Positions 1-9,921 of a stretch of 64,000 nt of DNA are shown here, piece after piece. Source of the DNA: Pseudomonas sp. DC1.2 (GTDB lineage Bacteria; Pseudomonadota; Gammaproteobacteria; Pseudomonadales; Pseudomonadaceae); contig NZ_CP133782.1 in NCBI RefSeq assembly GCF_034351645.1, positions 4,221,001 to 4,285,000 of the forward strand, in the 5' to 3' direction. A model generated the notes under the pieces. It was not told the DNA's origin, made no database searches, and saw only the letters and a list, made by a program, of their open reading frames with translations. The translations under genes and the position numbers were made by a program. Numbering within the stretch: position 1 is the first letter of the stretch; every line of letters starts with the position of its first letter.

Positions 1-348
1 GGCCTTCTTGGCTTCCTCGGCTTTTTGAGCCGCTTCTTCTTTCTTTTGTTCCGCAGCCTTCACCGCTTCCTGCTCGACCTTCTTCTGTTCCATCTGTTCG
101 ACTTCGGTCTGACGCGCAGCAGACTTCACCGCTTCACCCGCAATCTTCTGATTGGTCTGGGTGGTCGCGCGACTTTTCGATTTCAGCTGGTACAGCGTCG
201 CCTGGACGATCGGCTTGGCCGGCGGCAACTCCGGGGTCAGGGCAAAACTGACGAACAACATGCCAAACACCAGCACGTGCAAGCCAATCGCCCAGACACT
301 CGGCCAGAAGTAGCTTTCCGAGGCTGTTGGCTCTCGTTGTTGCTGCAT
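1..348 (-). CDS. tolA: TolA, N-terminal part (runs off the window start)
   Basis: Periplasm-spanning protein of the Tol-Pal system, which links the inner-membrane TolQR motor to outer-membrane Pal/TolB and keeps the envelope intact during division. The visible 116 codons begin MQQQREPTASESYF, followed by one hydrophobic segment (about residues 14-36, VWAIGLHVLVFGMLFVSFAL). After it comes the start of the long charged Ala/Lys/Glu helix (repeats of EQKKVEQEA and AEEAKKA). This is the normal TolA plan: inner-membrane anchor, then helical stalk. The C-terminal domain lies outside the window. The ATG shares an ATGA overlap with the tolR stop, so the genes are translationally coupled. Confidence 0.95.
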   Translation of the reverse strand, partial: MQQQREPTASESYFWPSVWAIGLHVLVFGMLFVSFALTPELPPAKPIVQATLYQLKSKSRATTQTNQKIAGEAVKSAARQTEVEQMEQKKVEQEAVKAAEQKKEEAAQKAEEAKKA

Positions 349-809
349 CAGGGCGCCTCGGTAATCAAGCCAACGTTACCGACTCCGGCTTTTTGCAACC
401 CGCCCATGGCGCCCATGACGGAGCCGTAATCGACGGTCTTGTCGCCGCGAATGAAGACTTGCGTGTGCTTGCCGCCTTCATTACCGGCGCGGATGATTTT
501 GGTCACCGCGTCGGTCATCTGCGGCAAGGTCATGGCCTTGTCCTGCTGTTTTTCTGTGTCGACTTCGCTGCCAAGGTTCCAGTAGTAGGTCTTGTCAGCC
601 TTGATCGAAATGGTCAGGACCTGAGTGTTGTTGTCCTGCGGCAAGGCTTCGCTGGAAACCTTGGGCAGATCAACTTTCACGCCCTGATTGAGCATCGGCG
701 CGGTCACCATGAAGATGACCAGTAGCACCAACATCACGTCGATGTATGGCACTACGTTCATCTCGGCAACCGGCTTGCGCTTTTTGCGAGCTCGAGCGAT
801 TAAAGCCAT
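348..809 (-). CDS. tolR: TolR, Tol-Pal motor subunit
   Basis: ExbD/TolR-family inner-membrane protein that, with TolQ, uses proton-motive force to drive TolA. The 153-residue protein has a basic cytoplasmic N-terminus (ARARKKRKPVAEMN) and one transmembrane helix (about residues 20-42, VPYIDVMLVLLVIFMVTAPM). That helix contains the Asp conserved in the family as the proton-pathway residue. A periplasmic domain of about 110 residues follows. An AGGTAA Shine-Dalgarno lies upstream of the ATG. It sits 14 bp after tolQ and overlaps tolA by 1 base of the stop (ATGA). Confidence 0.96.
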   Translation of the reverse strand: MALIARARKKRKPVAEMNVVPYIDVMLVLLVIFMVTAPMLNQGVKVDLPKVSSEALPQDNNTQVLTISIKADKTYYWNLGSEVDTEKQQDKAMTLPQMTDAVTKIIRAGNEGGKHTQVFIRGDKTVDYGSVMGAMGGLQKAGVGNVGLITEAP

Positions 810-823
810 CGGGAATTACCTGC

Positions 824-1519
824 TTATTCTTCGCTGGTGTGCACTTTGCGGTGCAGGATCGCCTGGAATTCGTCGGCGAAGGTGTAGTAACGGCTCAGCA
901 GGGTTTCGCTGCGAGAAGCAAAACGGTTGTAAGCGATAACGGCCGGGATCGCCGCGAACAGGCCGATGGCAGTAGCCACCAGTGCTTCGGCAATACCTGG
1001 GGCCACAGTGGCCAATGTCGCTTGCTGGGCAGTCGCCAAACCACGGAAGGAGTTCATGATGCCCCAGACCGTACCGAACAGACCGATGTACGGGCTCACG
1101 GAACCGACGGTGGCGAGGAATGGCAAGCTCTGCTCAAGCTTTTCTTCTTCGCGAGAAATGGCTACACGCATGGCACGCGCCACGCCTTCCATAACGGCTT
1201 CAGGATCAACACCTGGCTGCTGGCGCAGACGGGAGAACTCCTTGAAACCGGCACGGAAAATCTGCTCAACGCCCGAATCCGGATCAGGGTTGCTGCCGGC
1301 CTGACGGTAGAGTTTGGACAGATCGATACCCGACCAGAAGCGCTCTTCAAAACTCTCCAGAGCACGTCGACCGGCACGTATCAGATTGCTGCGTTGAAAG
1401 ATCATGATCCATGAGGTCACCGATGCGGCTACCAGAATCAGCATTACCAACTGCACCACGACGCTGGCATTGCTGACCAAGCTCCACATGGAGGAATGGT
1501 CGACGACGTTAGCTTCCAC
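824..1519 (-). CDS. tolQ: TolQ, Tol-Pal proton channel subunit
   Basis: MotA/TolQ/ExbB-family inner-membrane protein, 231 residues, the usual length. A first transmembrane helix lies at about residues 15-37 ([22 protein letters not shown]). After a long cytoplasmic loop, two more helices form the ExbB-like domain: one in the stretch starting [20 protein letters not shown] and one near [20 protein letters not shown]. These two carry the Thr and small residues that line the proton path in this family. Its start overlaps the end of ybgC by 11 bp, as in the standard ybgC-tolQRA operon. Confidence 0.96.
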   Translation of the reverse strand: MEANVVDHSSMWSLVSNASVVVQLVMLILVAASVTSWIMIFQRSNLIRAGRRALESFEERFWSGIDLSKLYRQAGSNPDPDSGVEQIFRAGFKEFSRLRQQPGVDPEAVMEGVARAMRVAISREEEKLEQSLPFLATVGSVSPYIGLFGTVWGIMNSFRGLATAQQATLATVAPGIAEALVATAIGLFAAIPAVIAYNRFASRSETLLSRYYTFADEFQAILHRKVHTSEE

Positions 1520-1976
1520 GCTTTATCTCCTGCTTTGAGTGTGTACCCGCGCCGCTCTCGTCGGCAAAGGCCGCACGTAGAGCTTCGGGAATGGCCCGGG
1601 GTTTCAAACTGTTAGTGCGCACACAGGCCACCAGAAACTGCCCTTCGCAGAGCAGCACATTATCCGTAGCCCTCCTGACCTGCTGTTTGAAGCGCAGGCT
1701 GACACGGTTCAATTCGACTACTTCAGCGCTTACCAACAGTTCGTCGTCCAGTCGCGCCGGCGCGTGGTAACGCGCTTCGCTGGAATGCACGACAAACAAC
1801 AGGTCCTCCCCTGCCAGCTGGGACTGGGCAAAGCCCAGTTCCCGTAGCCGCTCGGTTCGAGCCCGCTCCATAAACTTGAGGTAATTAACGTAATACACGA
1901 TGCCGCCGGCATCGGTGTCCTCGTAATAAACGCGACAACGATGTGCGAACGGCTCAAGCCCGTTTTGCGCGCGCAT
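1509..1976 (-). CDS. ybgC: YbgC, tol-pal-associated acyl-CoA thioesterase
   Basis: Hotdog-fold thioesterase of the 4-hydroxybenzoyl-CoA thioesterase family, 155 residues. The signature [19 protein letters not shown] near residue 18 carries the Asp that is catalytic in the family, followed by the conserved ERARTE. It acts in the cytoplasm on acyl-CoA or acyl-ACP. Its exact substrate cannot be read from the sequence. It is the first gene of the tol operon and overlaps tolQ by 11 bp. A 138-bp gap separates it from ruvB, so the tol promoter may lie there. Confidence 0.94.
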   Translation of the reverse strand: MRAQNGLEPFAHRCRVYYEDTDAGGIVYYVNYLKFMERARTERLRELGFAQSQLAGEDLLFVVHSSEARYHAPARLDDELLVSAEVVELNRVSLRFKQQVRRATDNVLLCEGQFLVACVRTNSLKPRAIPEALRAAFADESGAGTHSKQEIKRGS

Positions 1977-2114
1977 ACTCTAGTGCTTACTCCTCATGTT
2001 GCCAATCCGGCCAGGCAACTGTTTTTCATTGTTCTGCTGCTTTCTAGTGAAAGATTCGTCATACCAGCCCCTAGGACCGCGCAAACCCCGAATAAATCAG
2101 TGCGCGAAAATTTA

Positions 2115-3176
2115 TTAATCGTCCACTGCATCGAGAAACTCGTCTACCACGGGCATCTCACCCATTCGTGACGGGATGTTTAAACCAAAGTGCAAATACG
2201 CATGCCGAGTGACGACTCGACCCCGTGGGGTCCGCATGATGTAACCCTGCTGGATCAAATAAGGCTCCAGCACATCTTCGATGGTATGACGTTCTTCACT
2301 GATGGCCGCCGCCAGGCTGTCCACCCCGACAGGGCCACCGTCGAACTTCTCGATCATGGTCAACAACAGACGTCGATCCTGGTGGTCCAGGCCACGCTCA
2401 TCGACATCCAGCAGGTTCAGGGCCAGGTCGGCGATCGGCTTCGTGATATGGCCATTGGCGCGAACTTCGGCGAAATCCCGAACCCGGCGCAGCAAGCGGT
2501 TGGCAATTCGCGGCGTACCTCGAGCACGCCGAGCGATTTCAAAGGCGCCCTCCGGGTCCAGCGGCAAACCAAGAATATTCGCCGAACGACTGACAATCGT
2601 TGCCAAGTCAGCCGTGCTGTAGAACTCCAGTCGCTGGACAATCCCGAAGCGGTCACGTAACGGGTTGGTCAGCATGCCGGCGCGAGTAGTCGCGCCGACC
2701 AGAGTGAACGGCGGCAGATCAAGTTTGATCGAGCGTGCAGCCGGGCCTTCGCCAATCATGATATCGAGCTGAAAATCTTCCATAGCCGGATACAGCACTT
2801 CTTCGACAATCGGCGACAGCCGATGGATTTCGTCGATGAACAGCACGTCATGAGGCTCAAGGTTTGTCAGCAGCGCGGCCAAATCACCGGGACGCTCAAG
2901 CACCGGTCCAGAGGTGCTTTTGATCGACACGCCCATTTCCTGGGCAATGATGTTGGCCAAGGTGGTTTTACCCAAACCGGGCGGGCCGAAAATCAGCGTG
3001 TGGTCCAGCGATTCGTTACGTCCACGGGCAGCCTGGATAAACAACTCCATTTGTTCGCGAACGGTCGGCTGGCCAATGTATTCGGCCAGGCTGACAGGAC
3101 GAATCGCACGGTCCTGGACCTCTTCACGGTCACGAGGGCCGGGCGTGGCGGCAATCAGACGATCAGCTTCAATCAC
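2115..3176 (-). CDS. ruvB: RuvB, Holliday-junction branch-migration ATPase
   Basis: Hexameric AAA+ motor that, with RuvA, drives branch migration of Holliday junctions. The 353-residue protein shows Walker A (GPPGLGKTT), Walker B (LFIDEIHRL), sensor 1 (GATTRAG) and the arginine-finger region (NPLRDRFGI). The C-terminal winged helix includes [16 protein letters not shown]. The start codon is GTG, placed immediately after the ruvA TAA with no spacer, which implies coupled translation. The full ruvC-ruvA-ruvB order is the normal Pseudomonas arrangement. Confidence 0.97.
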   Translation of the reverse strand: MIEADRLIAATPGPRDREEVQDRAIRPVSLAEYIGQPTVREQMELFIQAARGRNESLDHTLIFGPPGLGKTTLANIIAQEMGVSIKSTSGPVLERPGDLAALLTNLEPHDVLFIDEIHRLSPIVEEVLYPAMEDFQLDIMIGEGPAARSIKLDLPPFTLVGATTRAGMLTNPLRDRFGIVQRLEFYSTADLATIVSRSANILGLPLDPEGAFEIARRARGTPRIANRLLRRVRDFAEVRANGHITKPIADLALNLLDVDERGLDHQDRRLLLTMIEKFDGGPVGVDSLAAAISEERHTIEDVLEPYLIQQGYIMRTPRGRVVTRHAYLHFGLNIPSRMGEMPVVDEFLDAVDD

Positions 3177-3785
3177 TTAGATCATTCCCTTCAGGGCACG
3201 ACGAATCATGTCTTCACTGCTCAAACCTTTCTCCTTGATCGCGGAAACAGCTTTGCTCGCTTCCTGAGGCTTGTAGCCCAAGGAAATCAGCGCACTGACC
3301 GCGTCGTTTTCGGCGGTAGCCACCTGGACGGGTGCATCCGGTTGATTCGGCACCAGCGCAAACATGCTGGGCACGGTTTCCCAGGCCTTGAAACGGTCCT
3401 TGAGTTCCACCAGCAAACGCTCGGCAGTTTTCTTGCCCACTCCCGGCACTTTGGTCAGCGCTGACGTGTCTTGGGACTGCACGCAACGGACCAACTCATC
3501 AACCTCCAGACTCGACATCAAAGCCAGCGCCAGTTTCGGCCCCACCCCGTTGAGACGGATCAGTTCACGAAAAAAGTCTCGCTCGCGCCTGCCAAAGAAG
3601 CCATAGAGTAACTGCGCGTCTTCGCGCACCACCAGATGGGTGTGCAAGGTCAGCGGTTCACCGACCGACGGCAAGCGATACAGGGTGGTCATGGGCACTT
3701 CCAGCTCATACCCCAGACCGTTTACATCCAGAATCAGGTGCGGCGGCTGTTTCTCAGCGAGGGTGCCGCGCAAGCGTCCAATCAC
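3177..3785 (-). CDS. ruvA: RuvA, Holliday-junction binding protein
   Basis: Tetrameric junction-binding partner of RuvB, 202 residues. It has an N-terminal OB fold ([20 protein letters not shown]), a central pair of helix-hairpin-helix motifs ([16 protein letters not shown] and [16 protein letters not shown]) and a C-terminal RuvB-contact domain ([17 protein letters not shown]). It sits between ruvC, 113 bp upstream, and ruvB, which follows directly. Confidence 0.97.
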   Translation of the reverse strand: MIGRLRGTLAEKQPPHLILDVNGLGYELEVPMTTLYRLPSVGEPLTLHTHLVVREDAQLLYGFFGRRERDFFRELIRLNGVGPKLALALMSSLEVDELVRCVQSQDTSALTKVPGVGKKTAERLLVELKDRFKAWETVPSMFALVPNQPDAPVQVATAENDAVSALISLGYKPQEASKAVSAIKEKGLSSEDMIRRALKGMI

Positions 3786-3898
3786 GTTTCAGATCCTTGA
3801 GCGTTGGCCAGATCGAAGGCTGGCGACTGACAGAGCAAGGGGCGGCGCCGACAACACAGGCGCAAAACCCTCATTCCATAAAAAGATTGCTGATGCTA

Positions 3899-4423
3899 TC
3901 AGAGACGCAGGCGCCCGCCACGACTGCGTGCCGCGCCCAAACCGTGAGGCAACAGGCTGGAACGGGTATGAGCGTGACAAATCGCAATAGCCAGGGCGTC
4001 CGAGGCATCGATTTGCGGTTTACTGATTAGTTTCAGCATGTGCATGACCATCATCTGCACTTGCTCTTTATTGGCCGCACCGGTCCCGGTCACTGCCTGT
4101 TTGACCTGAGTGGCGGTGTACTCCGCGATCTCCAGGTTTTCTTCGGCACCGGCCACGATAGCTGCGCCACGCGCCTGACCGAGCTTCAGCGCAGAATCGG
4201 CATTGCGCGCCATGAAGACCTTTTCGATGCCCATGGTCACCGGCCCGTAGGTCTGGATGACCTCGCGTACACCGCGATAGACGATTTGCAGGCGCTCATG
4301 CAGCTCACCGGCACCAGTGCGAATGCAACCCGACGCAACGTAAACACAACCGCGTCCGGTATCGCGTACAACGCCATAACCGGTAATACGCGAACCGGGA
4401 TCGATACCAAGAATTAAAGTCAT
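3899..4423 (-). CDS. ruvC: RuvC, Holliday-junction resolvase
   Basis: RNase H-fold endonuclease that cuts Holliday junctions symmetrically, 174 residues, the normal length. The four acidic metal ligands of the family are visible: Asp8 in [15 protein letters not shown], Glu in [11 protein letters not shown], and two Asp in the [14 protein letters not shown] segment. It is the first gene of ruvCAB. A REP palindrome separates it from the upstream yebC gene. Confidence 0.97.
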   Translation of the reverse strand: MTLILGIDPGSRITGYGVVRDTGRGCVYVASGCIRTGAGELHERLQIVYRGVREVIQTYGPVTMGIEKVFMARNADSALKLGQARGAAIVAGAEENLEIAEYTATQVKQAVTGTGAANKEQVQMMVMHMLKLISKPQIDASDALAIAICHAHTRSSLLPHGLGAARSRGGRLRL

Positions 4424-4474
4424 AACGCCTGCGGGTTGGGTAAGAGCAGCATTTTCAATGCCGCTAATAACAAA

Positions 4475-4522
4475 TGTGGGAGCTGGCTTGCCTGCGTTAA
4501 CGTAAGCGAGCCGGCTCCCACA
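4475..4522. repeat. REP palindrome between yebC and ruvC
   Basis: Near-perfect inverted repeat: GTGGGAGCTGGCTTGCCTGC on one side pairs with GCGAGCCGGCTCCCAC on the other across a short TTAACG loop. This is the common extragenic palindrome of the P. fluorescens group. It may cap transcripts leaving yebC. Confidence 0.85.
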
Positions 4523-4539
4523 GTAGATCTTAGTCGCGC

Positions 4540-5286
4540 TTAGCCCAACTGAGCGGCAACCGACTCCGCAATGTCCGCATTGGAATAGACGTTTTGCACG
4601 TCATCCAGGTCTTCGAGCATGTCGAGCAGTTTGAGCACCTTCTCGGCGCCCTCCAGATCCAGTTCGGCACTGGTGGTCGGCAGCATCACAATTTCTGCGT
4701 CATGCCCTTTAAAACCTGCAGCTTCGAGAGCATTGCGCACGGAGTAGAAACCCGCGAACGAGGTAAACACATCAATAGAGCCGTCTTCATGGGTCTCCAC
4801 GTCGTCGGCGTCGGCTTCCATGGCGGCTTCCATCAGTGCGTCTTCATCAACGCCCGGAGCAAAGGAAATCTGCCCCTTGCGCTCGAACAGATAGGCCACC
4901 GAACCATCAGTCCCCAAATTGCCGCCACACTTGCTGAACGCATGACGCACAGCGGCTGCGGTGCGGTTACGGTTGTCGGTCATGCATTCGACCATCACCG
5001 CAACACCGCCAGGGCCGTAGCCTTCATAAGTCAGCTCGACCATGTCGTCAGTGTCGGCAGCGCCAGCGCCGCGGGCGACCGCGCGGTCGATGATATCGCG
5101 ACTCATGTTCGCACCAAGGGCCTTGTCCAGCGCCAGACGCAAACGCGGGTTGGAGCCTGGATCAGCGCCGCCCTGACGGGCAGCAACGGTCAGCTCACGA
5201 ATCCACTTGGTGAAAATCTTGCCTTTCTTGGCATCCTGACGTTCTTTGCGGTGCTTGATGTTCGCCCACTTGGAATGACCCGCCAT
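4540..5286 (-). CDS. yebC: YebC/PmpR-family protein
   Basis: TACO1/YebC family, 248 residues. Members are reported as transcription regulators (PmpR in P. aeruginosa) and as translation factors that help ribosomes through difficult stretches. The family N-terminus [18 protein letters not shown] starts at 5286. The open frame extends 20 codons further upstream but without family similarity, and a GGAG Shine-Dalgarno precedes 5286. Typical segments are [19 protein letters not shown] and [14 protein letters not shown]. It lies between aspS and ruvC as in other pseudomonads. An aspS terminator separates it from aspS, so it probably has its own promoter. Confidence 0.95.
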   Translation of the reverse strand: MAGHSKWANIKHRKERQDAKKGKIFTKWIRELTVAARQGGADPGSNPRLRLALDKALGANMSRDIIDRAVARGAGAADTDDMVELTYEGYGPGGVAVMVECMTDNRNRTAAAVRHAFSKCGGNLGTDGSVAYLFERKGQISFAPGVDEDALMEAAMEADADDVETHEDGSIDVFTSFAGFYSVRNALEAAGFKGHDAEIVMLPTTSAELDLEGAEKVLKLLDMLEDLDDVQNVYSNADIAESVAAQLG

Positions 5287-5362
5287 AACTCGCTCCGAAT
5301 TCTCTTTGAAACATTGCTCGCCACGCGAGGATGCGTCGGCCAGCAAAAAAATTTCGACCCAT

Positions 5363-5394
5363 TAAAAACAAAGGGCGCCTGCGAAGAGGCGCCC
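5363..5394 (-). terminator. Rho-independent terminator of aspS
   Basis: On the minus strand, GGGCGCCT and AGGCGCCC form an 8-bp GC stem around a CTTCGC loop, followed by TTTGTTTTT. It lies 12 bp past the aspS stop and upstream of yebC. Confidence 0.9.
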
Positions 5395-5406
5395 TTCAGG
5401 TCAGTC

Positions 5407-7182
5407 TTACTCTGCTTTAGGCGTTTCGCGCAGACGAATGTGCAATTCGCGCAGTGCCTTGGCATCGACAACACCAGGAGCTTGAGTCATGACGCATGCC
5501 GCGCTCTGGGTTTTCGGGAAAGCGATTACTTCACGGATCGACTGAGCGCCAGTCATCAGCATCACCAGACGGTCCAGACCAAACGCCAGACCACCGTGCG
5601 GCGGCGCGCCGTATTTCAGGGCGTCGAGCAGGAAGCCGAATTTCTCTTCCTGTTCCGCTTCGCTGATACCCAGCAGACGGAACACCGACTGTTGCATTTC
5701 CTTGCGGTGGATACGGATCGAGCCGCCACCCAACTCGGTACCGTTCAGCACCATGTCGTAAGCGCGGGACAAGGCGGTTGCCGGGTTGGCTTCCAGTTCT
5801 TCCGGGGTACACTTCGGCGCGGTGAACGGGTGGTGCAAGGCGGAGAAGCTGCCGTCGTCGTTCTCTTCGAACATAGGGAAGTCGACCACCCACATCGGGG
5901 CCCACTCGCAGGTCAGCAGGTTAAGATCGTTACCCACTTTGATCCGCAGCGCACCCAGGGCTTCACTGACAATCTTGGCCTTGTCGGCACCGAAGAACAC
6001 GATATCGCCGTCAACCGCACCTACGCGATCAAGGATGACATTGAGGTTGGCCTCAGGGATGTTCTTGACGATAGGCGACTGCAGGCCTTCGACGCCCTTG
6101 GCACGCTCGTTGACCTTGATGTACGCCAGCCCCTTGGCACCGTAGATGCCGACGAACTTGGTGTAGTCGTCGATCTTGCTTCGCGGCATGCTTGCGCCGC
6201 CCGGTACACGCAGAGCTGCAATGCGGCTCTTCGGATCGTTGGCAGGACCACTGAAGACCTTGAAGTCGACTTCTTTGAGCTGATCGGCAACATCAACCAG
6301 TTCCAGCGGGTTACGCAGGTCCGGCTTGTCGGAACCGTAACGACGCATGGCCTCGTCCCAGGTCATGTGCGGGAAGTCGCCAAATTCCAGATCCAGCACT
6401 TCCTTGAACAAGTTGCGGATCATGCCTTCGGTAAGGCCCATGATGTCTTTTTCGTCGAGGAAGCTGGTTTCGATGTCGATCTGAGTGAACTCAGGCTGAC
6501 GATCGGCACGCAGGTCTTCATCGCGAAAGCACTTGGCGATCTGGTAGTAGCGATCGAAGCCGGCGACCATCAACAGTTGCTTGAACAGCTGAGGCGACTG
6601 CGGCAACGCGAAGAACGAACCGGCGTGAGTACGGCTAGGCACCAGATAGTCACGTGCGCCTTCAGGGGTCGCGCGCGTCAGGATCGGCGTCTCGACGTCG
6701 AGGAAGCCGTTTTCGTCCAGATAACGACGAATGCTGGTGGTCATACGCGAACGCAGACGCAGCTTCTCGAGCATTTCCGGACGACGCAGGTCGATGAAGC
6801 GATAACGCAGGCGGGTTTCTTCGCCAACGTCGGAGAACTCATTGAGCGGGAACGGCGGGGTTTCCGATTCGTTCAGCACTTCCAGTTCGTAGCCCAACAC
6901 TTCGATCATGCCCGAAGCCATGTTGGCGTTGCCCGCACCGGCTGGACGCAAGCGCACCTTGCCGGTGACCTTGACCACGTATTCGCTACGCACACGATCG
7001 GCGGCAGCAAAAGTTTCAGCGCGGTCCGGGTCGAACACCACTTGGGCCAGACCGTCACGATCACGGATATCGAGGAAAATCACTCCACCGTGGTCACGGC
7101 GACGGTGAACCCATCCGCAAAGGGTAATTTCCTGGCCTTCCAGGCTTTCGTTCAGTTGGCCGCAATAATGGCTGCGCATCAT
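5407..7182 (-). CDS. aspS: Aspartyl-tRNA synthetase, non-discriminating type
   Basis: Class II aminoacyl-tRNA synthetase, 591 residues. It has an N-terminal OB fold (about 1-110), a catalytic core with class II motif 2 ([18 protein letters not shown]) and motif 3 ([13 protein letters not shown]), and the bacterial GAD insertion. The start [13 protein letters not shown] at 7182 matches Pseudomonas AspRS; 36 upstream in-frame codons do not. Residue 31 is His ([10 protein letters not shown]). In P. aeruginosa AspRS this position helps allow charging of both tRNA-Asp and tRNA-Asn, whereas discriminating E. coli-type enzymes have Leu. The cell is therefore inferred to make Asn-tRNA by transamidation (GatCAB). 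Confidence 0.97.
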   Translation of the reverse strand: MMRSHYCGQLNESLEGQEITLCGWVHRRRDHGGVIFLDIRDRDGLAQVVFDPDRAETFAAADRVRSEYVVKVTGKVRLRPAGAGNANMASGMIEVLGYELEVLNESETPPFPLNEFSDVGEETRLRYRFIDLRRPEMLEKLRLRSRMTTSIRRYLDENGFLDVETPILTRATPEGARDYLVPSRTHAGSFFALPQSPQLFKQLLMVAGFDRYYQIAKCFRDEDLRADRQPEFTQIDIETSFLDEKDIMGLTEGMIRNLFKEVLDLEFGDFPHMTWDEAMRRYGSDKPDLRNPLELVDVADQLKEVDFKVFSGPANDPKSRIAALRVPGGASMPRSKIDDYTKFVGIYGAKGLAYIKVNERAKGVEGLQSPIVKNIPEANLNVILDRVGAVDGDIVFFGADKAKIVSEALGALRIKVGNDLNLLTCEWAPMWVVDFPMFEENDDGSFSALHHPFTAPKCTPEELEANPATALSRAYDMVLNGTELGGGSIRIHRKEMQQSVFRLLGISEAEQEEKFGFLLDALKYGAPPHGGLAFGLDRLVMLMTGAQSIREVIAFPKTQSAACVMTQAPGVVDAKALRELHIRLRETPKAE

Positions 7183-7302
7183 GGTAGTGGTTTCACTTCT
7201 CGTAATTCGAAATTCGGTTGGAGGCCTTGCTGCACCATCGCACCCGTTAGGCGCCTGATAATGCAAGAGCTCGCGCGTAGAGTTCAACACAGGGTCAAGA
7301 CG

Positions 7303-7524
7303 CTAGTCGGCTTTATCGCCGCCGGCCAGATTCTTCTTCGAGCCTGTCTTGAAATCGGTTTCGTACCAGCCGGTACCGCTGAGGCGAAAACCTGGCATGG
7401 ACAGCATCTTTTTAAGCTCTGGCGCCTGGCACGCAGGGCAGTCGACCAGCGGTGCTGCGCTGATCTTTTGAATGGCTTCCAACTGATGACCACAGGAAGC
7501 ACATTGATAGTCGTACATCGGCAT
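7303..7524 (-). CDS. FmdB-family zinc-ribbon protein
   Basis: A 73-residue protein beginning MPMYDYQCASCGHQLE with a second pair CPAC, giving the CxxC...CxxC zinc ribbon of the FmdB regulatory family. The C-terminal tail (GSGWYETDFKTG-like) is also typical of the family. Function in bacteria is not established. It lies upstream of aspS on the same strand with a 120-bp gap, an arrangement common in Pseudomonas. A longer overlapping frame at 7284-7637 lacks family features. Confidence 0.85.
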   Translation of the reverse strand: MPMYDYQCASCGHQLEAIQKISAAPLVDCPACQAPELKKMLSMPGFRLSGTGWYETDFKTGSKKNLAGGDKAD

Positions 7525-7660
7525 GGGGTTGTCTCGGTGATCAGATTGCTACCGCACACGCAAGGTTTTGCGGCAAAGAGTGCGATTATATCCATTAAAT
7601 GCAGCCTGTGCAGCCGGAAGACTGCACAGGACGACACTCAGCCGCGATACGCCGCCTCAA

Positions 7661-7999
7661 CTAGACCATGGCAACGCAGCCCCCATCTTTAAGGCTATGC
7701 ACGACACAGACCACTCGCACCAACCCGCTGAAATTCTTTACCCCGCCATGACGCAAATGCACCTCGCGGTCCACATGAGACAACAGGGCACTCACTGTGC
7801 AGCAATTAGCCTTGGCCATTTCGCTGAGAATATCCCAGTAGACCCGCTCCAACCGCAAGCAGGTCGAAAAGCCATTCAAACGCACGGATCGGGACAAGGG
7901 GCACGCCAGCCCCATATCGAATGCGCTGACAAACGGATCAATTTTTATATCCTGCGGCGAACCGGGTTTCTCCTCTCTTCGCCTGTCTTCATAAAGCAT
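7661..7999 (-). CDS. Ribbon-helix-helix domain protein
   Basis: A 112-residue protein. The C-terminal half (RSVRLNGFSTCLRLERVYWD, then ILSEMAKANCCTVSALLSHV) matches the RHH_4 type of ribbon-helix-helix domain: a beta strand (STCLRL) followed by two helices. A DNA-binding role is inferred only from the fold. I chose ATG 7999 because AGGAG lies about 8 nt upstream. The open frame extends to 8074 but that part lacks an obvious ribosome site. No partner gene is adjacent. Confidence 0.7.
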   Translation of the reverse strand: MLYEDRRREEKPGSPQDIKIDPFVSAFDMGLACPLSRSVRLNGFSTCLRLERVYWDILSEMAKANCCTVSALLSHVDREVHLRHGGVKNFSGLVRVVCVVHSLKDGGCVAMV

Positions 8000-8217
8000 A
8001 TCGTTGACACTCCTTTGCCATCCTTGTTCTTTTAAAAAGCAACATCCTGTTTCTTTATAAAAGCGCAGACGCAAAGTTATATCCAGACGACTTTATGACC
8101 ATGAACGTAGGATAAGCCAACAACTGATAGGGGATCGCAGACACCGTCCTACGCCAGGAAAGTTCCTACACAGGCAGGTATAGATTCTTCGAAAAAAAAC
8201 TCACACATGTTAAAAAA

Positions 8218-8251
8218 CGCGCGAACAACGCCCTAAGACGTTATTCGCGCG
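8218..8251 (-). terminator. Terminator of the Dps-like gene
   Basis: A 13-bp stem (CGCGCGAATAACG with CGTTGTTCGCGCG, one mismatch) around an 8-nt loop, followed on the minus strand by TTTTTTA. It begins 9 bp after the stop of the ferritin-like gene. Confidence 0.88.
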
Positions 8252-8260
8252 CAGACGTGA

Positions 8261-8731
8261 TTACTGATCCAGCAGAGAGCGCAGCATCCACGCGGTCTTT
8301 TCATGGACTTGCATGCGCTGGGTCAACAGATCAGCCGTTGGCTCGTCGCTGACTTTGTCCAGCAACGGAAAAATTCCGCGGGCGGTGCGGGTAACCGCCT
8401 CCTGTCCCTCGACAAGTTGCTTGATCATATTTTCTGCACTGGGCACACCTTCTTCTTCCTTGATGGAAGAAAGACGTGCGTACACGGAGTAAGCACCCGG
8501 CGCAGGAAACCCGAGTGCGCGAATGCGCTCGGCAATTGAATCGACGGCCAGCGCCAACTCGTTGTATTGCTCTTCGAACATCAAATGGAGGGTCCGAAAC
8601 ATCGGGCCCGTGACATTCCAGTGGAAGTTATGAGTTTTCAAATAAAGCACATACGTGTCCGACAGCAGGCGCGACAGCCCATCCACAATCGACTTGCGAT
8701 CTTCTTCACTGATACCGATATCTATTGCCAT
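8261..8731 (-). CDS. Dps/ferritin-like DNA-protection protein
   Basis: A 156-residue ferritin-superfamily protein of the Dps branch. The first long helix contains [19 protein letters not shown], then [20 protein letters not shown], which supplies the His/Asp/Glu residues of the Dps intersubunit ferroxidase site. Such proteins store iron and limit peroxide damage in the cytoplasm. By gene order (next to aspS and a cold-shock gene) it corresponds to the Dps-like stress protein at this locus in P. aeruginosa. It has its own terminator and is divergent from the cold-shock gene. Confidence 0.9.
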   Translation of the reverse strand: MAIDIGISEEDRKSIVDGLSRLLSDTYVLYLKTHNFHWNVTGPMFRTLHLMFEEQYNELALAVDSIAERIRALGFPAPGAYSVYARLSSIKEEEGVPSAENMIKQLVEGQEAVTRTARGIFPLLDKVSDEPTADLLTQRMQVHEKTAWMLRSLLDQ

Positions 8732-9031
8732 GTCTTTCCCCTAACGGTGATGAAGCAAATGCAGGCCCACTCTATCAAGCCAGCCGGCTCACTGCAGCTT
8801 CGGATCACCAGACGACCTGCGACATATCGATCATCAGGGCGCCGCCTGACGCCCTGATTTGAGTAGCCTGTGGCTTTGCTGTTAAATAGGCAGCGTGTCG
8901 CTATGCCCTATTTACCCAAGCACAGCGCATAGGCTGGTACCGGGTGCGTGTCCGACGCCTCTTATTGTTCCGAAGCGAACCGTGCTCAATCAGCTCTTCC
9001 TTGTGATCCGTCTTAACGTGAGTCAATTAAA
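8732..9031. other. Intergenic region between Dps-like and cold-shock genes
   Basis: A 300-bp divergent region with no convincing ORF. It holds a perfect 9-bp inverted repeat, ATCAGGGCG (8833-8841) and CGCCCTGAT (8850-8858), with an 8-nt loop and no T tract. This could be a regulator site or an RNA hairpin. Both divergent promoters presumably lie here. Confidence 0.5.
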
Positions 9032-9634
9032 ATGTTGAAAATCGTCCACCTGCTAATGGGCGCAGCAGCCTTGCTGCTGTCCTTCATCCCTAGCCTGCAA
9101 CCCCAAGCTGCACCTTACCTGCAACAACACGATGCGCTTTACCTGGCCTTTTTCGGCCTGCTCAACCTTACCCTCGCTCCGGTTATTCCTTACTGGAACA
9201 AAGGTCCGCGTCACCAACTGCAAAATCTGGTCAGCATCCTGCTGTTGCTGGCCGTCGTACTGCAAACCCTTACACTGCTGGCCCAGATGCCGACTATCGG
9301 CGGTCAACCTGCGGTGCTCTTCAGTCTCACGCTTGCTCTGATTGCCGTATTGCTGCACCTGGCAGTCAGTTTCTACAAATCTTCACCGGCCGCTGCTTCG
9401 CCAAGCTATGACATGAGCAACCGCGATACTGGCACCGTCAAGTGGTTCAACACCTCCAAAGGCTTCGGCTTTATCTCTCGGGATTCGGGCGATGATATTT
9501 TCGTGCATTTCCGGGCCATTCGTGGCGAAGGTCACCGGGTACTGGTCGAAGGCCAGCGCGTGGAGTTTTCTGTCATGAACCGTGACAAAGGCCTACAAGC
9601 CGAAGATGTGATTGCCGCATTACCGCGTCGCTGA
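9032..9634 (+). CDS. Membrane-anchored cold-shock domain protein
   Basis: A 200-residue protein with two parts. Residues 1-120 hold about four hydrophobic segments (for example [33 protein letters not shown] and [19 protein letters not shown]). Residues 130-200 are a full cold-shock domain with RNP1 (KGFGFISR) and RNP2 (DIFVHF), preceded by GTVKWFN. The RNA-binding domain is therefore predicted to be tethered to the inner membrane. It is followed by a bidirectional terminator. Adjacent slyX and aspS place it as the cold-shock gene known at this locus in Pseudomonas. Its biological role is not established. Confidence 0.88.
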   Translation: MLKIVHLLMGAAALLLSFIPSLQPQAAPYLQQHDALYLAFFGLLNLTLAPVIPYWNKGPRHQLQNLVSILLLLAVVLQTLTLLAQMPTIGGQPAVLFSLTLALIAVLLHLAVSFYKSSPAAASPSYDMSNRDTGTVKWFNTSKGFGFISRDSGDDIFVHFRAIRGEGHRVLVEGQRVEFSVMNRDKGLQAEDVIAALPRR

Positions 9635-9644
9635 TCCCGAGCGA

Positions 9645-9683
9645 CAAAAAAACCGCGGACAGCCGAGCTGTTCGCGGTTTTTT
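9645..9683. terminator. Bidirectional terminator between cold-shock gene and slyX
   Basis: AAAAAAACCGCGGACAGC pairs with GCTGTTCGCGGTTTTTT around a short loop, with A and T runs on both sides. It can serve both convergent genes. Confidence 0.9.
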
Positions 9684-9711
9684 ATTGCATCGACTTCTAC
9701 AAAAGATGGAT

Positions 9712-9918
9712 TCAATAGTGCGGTGGTGGCGCCTCTTCCTCGGAGGACTCAAACTGGCCAACCATTTCTTCCTGGCGCCTGATGAGGGCCGCCATTTGCA
9801 ACTGCAATCGATCAACCACTCGCTGCTGTGCCACTAGCACATCGTTCAATGAATGGAGGGTGTCATCTTGAAACGCCAACCGGCTTTCCAGATCGTTAAC
9901 GCGCTCTTCAAGAGTCAT
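9712..9918 (-). CDS. slyX: SlyX protein
   Basis: A 68-residue coiled-coil protein. It begins [20 protein letters not shown], has heptad-patterned leucines through residue 45, and ends in the typical acidic EEEAPPPHY tail. SlyX is widespread in gammaproteobacteria but its function is unknown. It starts 3 bp after the stop of the HIT-family gene on the same strand, so the two are probably cotranscribed. Confidence 0.93.
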   Translation of the reverse strand: MTLEERVNDLESRLAFQDDTLHSLNDVLVAQQRVVDRLQLQMAALIRRQEEMVGQFESSEEEAPPPHY

Positions 9919-9921
9919 CTG

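Noticed and set aside
7284..7637. 117-codon minus frame overlapping the FmdB gene
   Set aside because: Different frame with Cys spread at random; the zinc-ribbon frame at 7303-7524 explains the region.
4594..7692. Open plus-strand frame of 1032 codons
   Set aside because: It is the complement of yebC, aspS and the FmdB gene, which have unmistakable family sequence on the minus strand. The plus frame has no recognisable domain.
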